From NCBI GenBank assembly GCA_006384855.1, contig VCJN01001017.1, positions 1 through 64,000 on the forward strand: a stretch of DNA of 64,000 nucleotides, read 5' to 3'. This stretch comes from Tetraselmis striata. Its lineage: Eukaryota > Chlorophyta > Chlorodendrophyceae > Chlorodendrales > Chlorodendraceae. The position numbers were made by a program, and so were the translations under genes. How positions within the stretch are numbered: the first letter of the stretch is position 1; the number at the start of each line of letters is the position of its first letter. The notes beneath the pieces were generated by a model. That model worked only from the letters and a program-made list of their open reading frames with translations. It searched no databases and was not told the origin of the DNA. Positions 44,237-54,572 of the stretch are shown piece after piece.

Positions 44237-44695
44237 TACCGCGGGGGGCGTATGCAACGACCGTACTTGTACGAGCGAGCGACGCCCGACGAGAAGCATA
44301 AGACGGGTTGTTAATACGACCGCGTATGAATGACACTCCCGTCCGTGCAGTGTCATCATCCTCGTACTAGTCGTATAGCGACTGTTGTATTAGTGCGTAC
44401 AAGTATTAATGATAGCATACATATTGTCAGATCGACGTAGTCATCTAGAGGGTTACGGTACATTAGCTATGTTGTCATGCGCACGACCCCCAGAGGTCGG
44501 CGCACGGACTAGGGCATACCGGCCCGCACCAGCACCGAGACCTGAGGGATCCACCCTCGGGCAACGGCACTCTCTGCTTTGCGCTCGCCACAACCGGCTC
44601 GCGCAATTGCAGTCTTGACTCGTCTAGCAGTCGAGCGAGCATAGTGACAACATACTCTATGCCCACTCGGACCCGAGCGCCTCACCTTGATGTTG

Positions 44696-44728
44696 GGAAA
44701 CCCCAATAAACTAGTTTAGATCATTTCA
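44696..44728 (-). repeat. Fragment of the recombinase-element B1/A2 junction
   Basis: The minus strand reads TGAAATGATCTAAACTAGTT and on through TATTGGGGTTTCC, matching the B1-A2 junction (36083-36115) with one inserted base. The flanks do not match the intact element, so this is a diverged relative or an excision scar. Confidence 0.75.
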
Positions 44729-47700
44729 GTACGCGCTGCCCCATCGCCCGTGAGCCCTGCGCTCCCGGCCGGGGAGCTAATGATACTTAGGCCAGTCACC
44801 ACCAGCTCGCCTGCGACCTTCGTCCAGCTCGCGGCCTTCGGCAGCGGCTTCGCGGACTTGTGCGCGCGAGGGTCGCAGAGGCCGATCAAGTCCGCACCGA
44901 GGTTCATTTTCACAGCATTGAGTCGTCGTGCCACGCACATGCGTGACATCATCGGCATCGATAGACAACCCCGCCTTGGTAGTGATTTTACCGACTTAAG
45001 CTGCTTTCGGTTCTTGCCATGGCTGTGCGGCTAGGACGTCTTCGGGCGGCGATGCGTACGCGGTATGGAATTAGAGCTAATTAAAAGGGTCCCCGTTGGG
45101 GGGGGGGGGGGGGGGGGGTCAACACCCGAATAAGCTGAGTCGCACTACACGCTTTCGTGGGCTCCCGCAATGGAGAACCCTCTCGCAGTAGTTAACTCTT
45201 GAGGCTAGGTGGGGCGGACGCGCTCGGTACCATTGCATGGCCGATGCTCGCCATGGTGTCAACGTCGACAGCTACGTCTACAGCAACAAATCGGCGCGGA
45301 CGGAGGAGGACGTCCGTACGTGTGGTCAGGACACGGGCGATTGCCGTCCTGCAAGACCCTTCGACTCGGTCCGCGGGTCCTCGCAGCATGGAATCATGAC
45401 ATTGACGGTCGTTGCGCGTGGTGGGTTTTCCGAAACTACCTGCGTAATTGGCCCGTTCCGGGGATGGCGCCGCTCATGCGCATGTTTTTGAGATGGCTTG
45501 TTACCCTCGCCTTAACCGTGCCGCAACAACTTTTGTTGTGGGTGCGGTGGGAAGCGTTTGCCCGGCTTGGTCCGTCGCGTTTCGTCCGACGCTTTCTAAT
45601 GCAACGTCTTCGTCACAGGGACAACGACAACATGGAGTTGCTCGCCGGGGAGCAGCTCTACAATCTGGCGTGCTAGACGTCTCGTGGTGCCCGCAACTGC
45701 CGTTTTCCAGCTTTTAGTTTGGAACATCGGGGGCCGTCGTTCGTGCAGCAGCGGCGGCAGCGCCTCGCCACAACCCCCGTCCCGACGACACGGGCATCGT
45801 TACGGCCCGGAGTCGGCTGTCAGAGCCTCTACGCCGCCCAACCCGTTCCCGACTTATTCCCGACAACTCACCTTCGACATCACGAGCTGTCCGCCGGGGG
45901 GCAGCTCCGCCAATAAGCGCAACATGTGTGTTTCGTGCGTTGCGTCATCGTAGGCCTGCGAATTGCGAGCTCGTGGTCGGCAGCCGTCGCTAGTGCAGCA
46001 GCGGCGGCCGCCTCGCCACACTCCGCGAAGCGAGGCCCGCGACGACTACTTACCGAGTCGGCGGGTCTTCTACGGCGTCGCCAGCAACCGACCCCGACAC
46101 ACATCAAAATTGTTATTACACGACCACACTGGGCGCCTTGCTTGTGCCCGTGCTTCGATGAGTTATGCGTTTCAGGTCCCGCCTCTCATGCGAGGCGGCG
46201 GGACGACCGCCGCTGGTCGTGATGGCACCGACCGTACAATGCCGTCGTCGCGCGGGGTCACGTGTCCACCCATGCTCGTAATGTACACCCCCGGTACATG
46301 TGCATGCTAGTTAGTCACGTCGCGTACAACGTAACCTGCTCCACCTATACTATCGCACGGCTCCCGACTCCCGCCTCGCGACAAAGAGAGCAAGGGCGCG
46401 TAACGCGGCAGCGGGCGGAGTTGCTTGCGCATCGAGCATTGCAACAGAGAATATAACAAAATGACCGAAAGCGGCTATGTAGCGAGTAAGGGTAAGTTGC
46501 GCGGTGCTCGATCGTCGCAGAGGTGGTAGCACTTTGTTAATATTACTTGCCAGCGGTGGACATGCGCAACGCGGCCAGCCCTGCGGACGGGCGGGGCTCA
46601 AAACACGCGAGCTTGCCGAGTCGTCTCGGCGACAATAACATCCTCCGTGCTGCGACATGCACACGGTCGCTCGAAGGGCTTGATGACCGTGTCAGATTCT
46701 GGAGAAGCTGTGAATGCACTTCGGCGCCGATAGTTACGGACCGTAGTGACGGGTGCTGGTGATGCACTCCACGTACGAGAGCTGCGTCGCGCCGCTCTCG
46801 TGACGCCGTACACACGGGATCGGATCGCTAGCGAGCGACTGCTGGCGACGGGCATCACCGACCGCATGCACCCGACCATCAGCACGCAACAATTCAAGGA
46901 GGGTAGTTAAACTATATGCCGATGTATGGGTGCTCTTGGTGGCAGCATGTTGATAGGTGCGACTCCCGAGGGTGGGTGCTACCGCCCGTGTTGAAAGCTA
47001 AGGGCACCTACGTTGCTGACCACCCATTTTCACCCCCACCACTTGGGCGACCTCCATGACCCGCATAATGCATGACCGCCGTTGACCCCACAATGATGGC
47101 CACACCTAGATATGGTTCATGCCTAGGGCTTGGCCAAGTATGGCTGGTGTCGGTTGAGTTGCTTCACGCTGGCGGGTGATGTGCGCCGTGGCAGCGCAAA
47201 ATGTGTTGATGAAAACATGGCCAGATGGCGTTATTAACTCGCTACATCCTACGACTGTTGCTGCGCTACTTTACTGTCGGCGTAGGGTAGATATAATGAT
47301 TTACAAAAGGATAGTACCCGTACTCGTACTCGTAGTGTGAAATACAAAAAGTCCAGTGACAAATCCACCGCGCTGAAAGCTGTGCAAATAAAAATCAACA
47401 CAAGCCGCTTAAAAGCGGCCCGCATGATGCATGAGTGATGCGAGACCGATTCAGAGTCCGGGACACGCACGCGCACGTGTGTCATGGTACGGGTTTCACT
47501 GTCATCAGACTATACAGAAGACCTCTCAATCCCTACAGAAGACCTCTCAATCCTCTCAAATCCTTCATCGCCGACGAGTACGACCTGCAGCAGCACGGCG
47601 GCTGCAAGAAGGCTCGTCGCCGAAGTTAACCTCGGCCGGGAAGCGAATTATCAAAACCGTCATCTTTACATCCATTTTGAAAGTAATGGATGTAACCTCT

Positions 47701-48866
47701 CCCTGTAACCAAAAAGTTCAATTTGAAAGTCGTATCCCCATAATTTTGAATTTCAAAATACCATAAACCGCGCCCTTCCACTACCACTGTTAATACCGGG
47801 CATCACGTGACAGTACGAGGCAGCGACCCTGCTACCAACGGTGAAAAATTGCCAGCGCATTGCCAGCTGGATTTCCCTAAATCCTGGAAGTATCCGGACT
47901 GCAGGCAAAGTGATGATAAAATACGCGATATGGGATCGACGATCACTGGTCGCTATCCTATCCGAACCTGCTGCGGCACGGTACGAATTGTTAAGGATTA
48001 TTCTGCAGAGCAGAATAATATCCATCCGAGGTAAGCAGCGACATCATTCCTGTACTACGCAAGTAATCGAGTTTAAATAGCGGTACAAGTCCGAGGTACA
48101 GGTATCGGCTCGTAAGGATCTTATTTATATAGCAATTACCAGAAAATTGCTAGGACCAGTTTAGGTACGTGCACGTACTGTCAGACTGTACTCGTGTGAA
48201 TTACAATAAAAGGCCAGTGACAAATAATGCACCGCTGAAAGCATTACTAGGAAACGTGTCCAGTACTGTACTCGTATAATCCTCGTACATACGATTGAGC
48301 ATCGGGCGGCTGCTCATCCGGCGGTATGATACGGGTACTGGCGCGACAAACTCATCGGACCCGCCGATAATGGGCGGGAGCCACGGGCTGCGGATATGGA
48401 CGGCTTCCCTCCCAACCGGCATGGCATATTAGCCTCCGCATTCCTCAGCGCGGGCAGCACAAGCCAGACAAGCCACTCACACCTCGCAACCTGCAGCCGC
48501 CGCAACCGCTACCTAATCGCCAGCCCAACCTCCACCTGCACTACAGGTGTATCAAAACGAGACGCGCTGAACAACCTGAAGTTGGCAACATAACGCGTGC
48601 GTGCTTCCATTTGATCTGGAAAAGCGACGAGTCCGAATAAAAGGACGCCACGAGCCGCAACCTACCTACCACTTTCGACACCGCCGCTCAACCAACGCCC
48701 TGGTTTCCGACGCGCCCACTGTCCGCTTGCCAAACACATCTTCGCATCCCAGACATCTTCTCTGTGCCGCACCAGGAAGGTCCACGATATACAACAAGCT
48801 CCGCCCGACCTCCCGGGCCCAGCAACATTCCTTCGAAATTTGAAAATAATTCAGCGGTTCGGTACG

Positions 48867-49193
48867 ATGTCGCCAGCTGTCGTGGTGGCGGACCAGACGA
48901 AGCGCCAGGAAAGCCCCAAGATGATGGTTAAGAAGGCCCGTGCTGACGCGAACCCCGTCGATAAGATTTCCCGGGAAGGCGGCGTGAAGAAGGCCAGCAG
49001 CAAGCCCAAGTCAGCCGCTCTTCTGGCACTGATCAACGCCCCGGCGCCCTCCACGACGGCGGTTTTGCCGCCGCCGCCCTTCCCGCTATTTGTGCCCGCG
49101 GGAGGCAAGGAGAATTCGCCGCGCAGCTGCACGTGGCGGCCAAGGCGGGTGGACACTGCCGCTCTGTTTCAGCGCCCGCTGATCCGGCTGTGA
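48867..49193 (+). CDS. Hypothetical Lys/Pro-rich small protein with KEN-type motif
   Basis: 108 residues in one exon. Codon use is strongly coding-like (Lys almost always AAG, third positions mostly G or C), and a TGTAA signal lies 136 bp after the stop. The N-terminal half is basic (KMMVKKARADANP, KKASSKPKSAALLALI), followed by PPPPFPLF and AGGKENSPRS. KEN followed by Ser-Pro resembles an APC/C degron next to a CDK site, which would fit a cell-cycle-regulated protein, but this is inference from a short motif. It converges with LCMT1. No family recognised. Confidence 0.5.
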   Translation: MSPAVVVADQTKRQESPKMMVKKARADANPVDKISREGGVKKASSKPKSAALLALINAPAPSTTAVLPPPPFPLFVPAGGKENSPRSCTWRPRRVDTAALFQRPLIRL

Positions 49194-49328
49194 TGAATAC
49201 CACTGGCATCATCCCGCCAAGGACCCCATTAATTCATATTTCTAGCTAGCACTCTCAACTCAGCACCCACACAGGACAGCACACAGGCCCCGCGCGCCGC
49301 GTGGTTAGTATCTCAGTGCTCTGCGACA

Positions 49329-49333
49329 TGTAA
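49329..49333 (+). terminator. TGTAA polyadenylation signal of the small Lys/Pro-rich gene
   Basis: TGTAA 136 bp downstream of the stop codon; it is followed within 100 bp by the oppositely oriented signal of LCMT1. Confidence 0.45.
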
Positions 49334-49428
49334 CACCGCAACCGACCCGCCCACCAGGGCTAGGAAGCATGAGCAGCCAAACAGCGCATGCCAATACACT
49401 GTAAATCATGGCATTCAAAGCACCCCTG

Positions 49429-49433
49429 TTACA
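49429..49433 (-). terminator. TGTAA polyadenylation signal of LCMT1
   Basis: TGTAA on the minus strand about 126 bp after the proposed LCMT1 stop. Confidence 0.45.
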
Positions 49434-49558
49434 TGCCCCCCCCGGCAGTGGAGCGCCACTGGCAAAGCATGCAACAGTCGGCATACATGCAGCGTCCCTG
49501 ACTCTTTAGTCATGTACAGCAGCGCTCGCCCGCTGGAGTTTAAAGTCTCTCTGGCTAT

Positions 49559-51172
49559 CTAGTCTGCATTGGGGAGGCAACCTGCAGGCAGGGCGCCGCT
49601 TGGGGGCGGAGCAGCAGCAGCTCGCTTGAACCCAAAATCACGAAACAAGCCCTGCCCACAAAACAGCGCGGAAGCACGCAATGTCAGTTTCATCAGATAA
49701 GCATGACACATGCAAAGATTTGAAGTGCTTTGGCTCTGCACCGCAGGGTATGACATGTCACTGGCAGTCAGCCAGCACAACATCTAGCAGCGGTGCACGC
49801 CAGGCACGCGTAGATGGCGCCGTTGTGGGGAAACAGGGGTAAGGAAATTCTAGGCAGGGGCGGGGTGGGGCCGCGGAGAGACCTGGGCGTCGTTAATGCC
49901 GCATGTTATGCAGTAATGCTCCTGCATCAGGGTAAGAAAGGGGCGCAAACCATGCTTCAGACGTCAGCAGATACAATACCATATAGGTGGGGTAGGGAAA
50001 GGGGCGGAATTGTGGGGGGAGGGGGGGGGGGGGGGGGGGGCGGGGCGAGGGCCGATGACAGGCATGCAGTGGTTGCAGGTAGGCTCCCTGGGGCGTGCGC
50101 GCACAAAGTGCAGGCAGCGCGGACCTGGATCATGTGCCACTCCTCAAACTCGTCAAAGATCTCCAGCCGCTCGATGCGCCGCAGGTCGGCCTTGTCCAGA
50201 AAGTCGCGGTAGATGGCGTCCATGGAGAGCGACTCGGCGCGGGCCCCAGCCGGCGCGCAGGAAGCGCTGCCGGTGAGCTTCCAACGTCGGCGTGGCCTCG
50301 ATGCCCTTGAGAGGGCAGCCGCGACTCTGCCGGCGGCCAGCCAACCATGTCACGGAGCATCAGCTCGCTGGTGCTCAAGGATGCTATAAACATACAGCAC
50401 GGCCGTATGCTCGGCTACACATGTGATCCATACATGCGTGAACCATGCGGCCGTCTGCTGTGGGGCACGCGAATGCCAAGGCCATCAAGCAGCAGCCCAT
50501 GGCACAGAAATCAACTCCAAATGAGACATAACTATCGTAACAATTCTGTGGAATGTTTCAAGCCTTCGCCCTCTAGGCCCTAGATGGCAGGTATTACATC
50601 ACAGAAAGAGGGGCGTCTCGCAGCTGGTCCCAATCCCTTGGCGCTTCCCAGATCAGCAATGCACAACAGAGGGCGGGTGTTCCCCTTCGCACCTCGAGGT
50701 TAATGAGCATCTGCTGCCCAAACGCGTCGTCCGGGTGTATCTGCTCGTAGACGACAAACACCGCGTCCGGCAGCGTCCGGCCCGCCCAGTTCACGAGCTC
50801 CTGGCTGTACTTTGGCTCCATGTAGACCAGCACGCACTCGGATAGGACCAGCGTGGGCACACTGCAGGAGAGCCATGACAGGGACATCAGCCCCTTCAGC
50901 TCCTATCTTCCCATCGCAGGTAGTTCTCCGCAGGCTGCCCTGCCAGAGCCAGCCAGTCAGCCCGCCCTCCCCCTGATGATCCTGTGAAGCGCCATCAGAC
51001 CCATCCAGCCATCCCCAGCCCAGAAACGCCATGCCGCACCTGGGGTCAAAGCCGTTATCCCGCAGTGCGGCCTCGAAGGCGCCTATGTCCCGGAGGTCTC
51101 CTGGCATCAGGCAGTAGCTATCTGACACAATGCTCCCCGTCTCTGCAGACAAGGTAGAGATGTGTGGGTAAT

Positions 51173-51207
<35 letters not shown>

Positions 51208-52115
51208 GGGGGGAGTAAGTGGTTGCATCCATTGATGTGTATGCCGGCGTAGAGCGGCATGGGCCCATCCCCCACCTGTGTCCACAGCAGGGTCAGCGCC
51301 GGCCAGTGAGAGCATGGCCGGCGTCTGTGAGACGATGGAGGCCTTGGTCTTGGTAACCTGCCAGCGCGGCCGTGCGCACCGTCATCAGCGAGGCAGCACT
51401 GTGGTGCCCGATGTTACTGGCATCAGCTGCAGGCTCCACTCACCACGGGGAAGTCTATCTCGTAATAGCGATGCGGCGCTAGCCCGCAGCTTGCAGGTTG
51501 AAGTAGAGTGTGTCGTAGCCCGCGCCCAGCGACAGCACCTGCTTCTTCACCGCCGGCTCCGTGACGCCCTTGCCGTCGCTGCGCACGCCAAGGAACTGCA
51601 CCACCAGCTCCTGCAGCGCCGCGGCCCGGGAGTAGTAGCCTGGGGGAGGCCGGGAGGGGCAAGATGTCTAAACACCGATTGGCAACGAGCTCGCCCCTCT
51701 GCCCACACACACACCACAACGCCCCAGGTCTGCTCACTCCCTCTCTTAGACAGTCATATTTTGGCACCGTCAACATATGCATGCAGCTGCCGTGTGTTCA
51801 TGTTCTGTCAAGCCGGCAGACCGACGGCCCGTTGCTCACCCCTGTTGATAAGCGGCGAGCGGCGGCTACGCTTGGTGACAAAATACTTGATGAAGTCGTC
51901 TTTGAAGTAGCCCAGCTGCACGCACGACCTGCGCATCATTTGGTGTGCCGTCAGCTTTGCTGTCTACCCAGAACTGTGGGATATGAGAGGAAGGGAAGAG
52001 AGGGCGGGGGGGGGGGGGGGGGGGGGGGGGGGGCGCACAGCTTGCTTATCTGCGCGTCGTCGTTGGTGCCCTGCACCGACTGGTCACTCCCCCCGGGAGG
52101 CGCCAGGCGCCGCAT
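49559..52115 (-). CDS. LCMT1: Leucine carboxyl methyltransferase 1 (PP2A methyltransferase)
   Basis: SAM-dependent enzyme that methylates the C-terminal Leu of the PP2A catalytic subunit in the cytosol. Exons: 52115-52039, 51928-51840, 51639-51444, 51357-51276, 51142-51040, 50861-50693, 50326-50125, 49921-49883 and probably 49651-49559. Motifs: VQGTNDDAQISKL at the N-terminus, FIKYFVTKRSRRSPLINRGY, SAM motif SLGAGYDTLYF, YYEIDFPV, LVLSECVLVYMEP and VVYEQIHPDDAFGQQM, all LCMT1 hallmarks. Two single-base frame breaks occur: one G too few in a GGG run of exon 3 (about 51480) and one G too many in a GGGG run of exon 7 (about 50248). They compensate in length, and all splice phases fit once they are ignored, so homopolymer sequencing error is more likely than a pseudogene. 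The last exon is the least certain. Introns have 28- and 34-base C runs in sense. Confidence 0.88.
51173..51206. repeat. 34-base homopolymer in LCMT1 intron
   Basis: Poly-G on the plus strand, poly-C in the gene's sense; equal longest with the run at 3657. Confidence 0.95.
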
Positions 52116-54471
52116 CGTGCCTGTTCTCTATCGCCAGGCGAGGAGGTGTTTCTGGACGATAGTACAGATGGGGGAAGGGAAAGCTCTCGGGGCGAAAGAT
52201 ACCGCAGCGCCGGCAGGCTACAGTCGATGCACAACTACTAGTACCCCGTGCGGAAGACGCGTGCGTTGTTTGCTGAATGTGCAGGAGGCGAACGAGCAGG
52301 GATACCCAGTACCTGGCGTATTGAGAGTCCCCGGTTAGTGGAAATATGCTCTCCACGACGCCCGTCACTCGTCACTCCGTCAAAGGTGTTGCACATCAGC
52401 GTGCTGCGCTGTTTTTATATGTATCGCTGATGCTGCGCAGCGACTTCCCGCGTACCAGTACGACCGGTCACGACGGATACCGGCGTATGGTCGCTAGGTG
52501 CGTGCGGATTGGTATACGCGGGGTTATCCGACGTATTAATTCGTACGACGGATTGCGTTCAGAACGACGAGAATAGAGGAGAAATCCATCCGTCACTGGA
52601 ACGACTATTCGATTTCGTGAATGCTAAGTGGTATCATCATGGCGGTATGTAGCGCTAGTCAAAGCACTATGATGACGCGCGCGTAGTCATAGCAATACTA
52701 CAATGACGCGCGCGCGCTCTTCCTCCCCCTGCCTCAACTGCTGTGGCGCGCCGCCCCGCGAGCGCTGTTGCCCACTAAGGATTAAAACCAGCGTTCGGAT
52801 AAGTTCTACCGAGTCATGGAGTACATGATGCCGATCCATGAAAGTAGTCCGTATTTTTATACGGGGTAGGGGAAAATGAGGAAGCTGCGGCAGACAATTT
52901 ACCCCAAATATGATGTGCAAAGGACATGGATGAGACAACAGCTACGACGAACAAGACGTCTGTCAGGCAAGCGGGCGTCAGCGGGTGGCTACTGCGTTAA
53001 CAGACGAGAAAGTTACCACCAGGGTATATAGATTCTACTTGAGACTCGCGCTGAGCAGCTGTAGCGAGTAAAGCGAATTGTAGATGGGAATGGACGAGGT
53101 AACACCTGACTGCTGCGCGGGTACATACACTGTAACACGGTCTGGTGTACACTACACCCCCATATCCCTACTCTACATATGAGTACCCTGGTAGTCTATG
53201 CTCCATGCTGCTGAGAACTGGCTTGCTAAGTAACACCGTGGCGTGTAACTTATATATGATGAGTAGCAATTCACTACGATGACACAACATAAATAGCACA
53301 AATCATGCAAGTGCCAATATATCTTGCAGCATCAGCGCCTCATATATACCAATACCTGCTGCTGCTTATATGAATGTATGTGCATACTTGTGTATGATGA
53401 GGCCTTAATATATCAGCAATAAGCATGTGAGCAGTTGGGCGGAGCACGGCTAGGGTCTCGTCTGGGCGTGCTCGCGCCGCCGAAAAGTCGTTGATGATGA
53501 GCCCGCTCCAGGACGAGGCTAGGCAGGCCGGGAATCGCACGAGAGGGGTGGCAGATGGTGAATAATACATGCAGATCTGGCTGCAAGAGGAAATGCTGGG
53601 CGCTGCCAGCACCGCGCCTGCTGAACTGGATCACACCGCCACATTTATGCAATACTAATATCTAATAAGAAATAAATAACATCGTGCGATGCTTGATTGG
53701 TAGCACCCCACCAGCAAGACGCCCCAAGTGACAAACAATTGCACTGTGAAGCCCGTGGTGAAGAATTTCCATGCTCATCCGCTGATGTGGCGCCATGAGC
53801 ATGATGACTTCATGCGAAATGGGGCGGAACCAGCGTTGAAGCAGTACTGATTGAACTGATAATATTTGGAAATAGTCTTCATCTGCCTGCGAGGGCAAGG
53901 GTGGGGGCGCGCATCAGGGCGCGCTGAGCCTGACATCACTCAGACAGCCTGGTGGCGCTCCCCGCGCAGCATCTGGGCTTCCGGCTGGAGACCTCCACGC
54001 TGCCAGGGCGCTGGACGGCCATGCGGCAGCGCCCGGGCCGAGCTGCTGCGCATCGGCCACTCGATGGACCTCGCCGTGCTCGCGCTGCACCACCCCCACC
54101 TGCTTTCCAGACTTGTATCAAGTACCCGAATGAGTACCTGCTCGACACAATTAGATAATGGTAGTCCTAATCTCATGCAAGCACTCCCAAGTGCATTGCT
54201 GTATACACATAGTCGCTATGAGTGCTCCGGACAGGCACGCTGCATGATGGCAGTTGACACTTCGCACAAATATCATCAAACTGGTTTCTCACTGCCTCGC
54301 TCTGGAAGAGAGCAGTGTCAGCGTGGGTACCGTCTGACACGCGACACGACGAAGGACAATATTGCTGCACAAAGCGCAGTCCCGATTCACATTCTTGTGT
54401 GCCAACCAGGCCAGATAAAAGGTGTGTGTGTGCAGAAAACGTCGCACAGGAATAGAGGCGTGCCTGTGAAA
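52116..54471. other. Intergenic region between LCMT1 and GLG1
   Basis: Mostly without recognisable features. A short plus-strand stretch at about 54035-54120 reads ELLRIGHSMDLAVLALHHPH in a protein-like way, but no family was recognised and flanking frames close; it may be an exon relic. Confidence 0.4.
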
Positions 54472-54476
54472 TTACA
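54472..54476 (-). terminator. TGTAA polyadenylation signal of GLG1
   Basis: TGTAA on the minus strand about 97 bp past the GLG1 stop codon. Confidence 0.45.
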
Positions 54477-54572
54477 GGGCCTATTATTTTACCATGCTGC
54501 TGAGGCACGCCGTACATCCCCTATCGCCGCAGATACACAGGCATTCCCTCCTGATGAATGCTTTGTCAGCGT

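Larger units (their letters stand above)
43324..48866. other. Gene-poor, repeat-rich stretch
   Basis: Only fragments are seen: a tRNA-like sequence at about 44160-44236, a fragment of the recombinase element junction at 44696-44728, a G run at 45099-45118, a small imperfect duplication (about 45738-45775 and 45975-46020, sharing GCAGCAGCGGCGG), and a partial dispersed motif at about 47692-47728. Several ORFs of 60-155 codons exist, but none has recognisable homology or consistent codon use. Confidence 0.45.

Noticed and set aside
45209..45676. A 155-codon ORF in the gene-poor region
   Set aside because: Composition resembles random GC-rich translation, with no homology recognised and competing open frames of similar quality.
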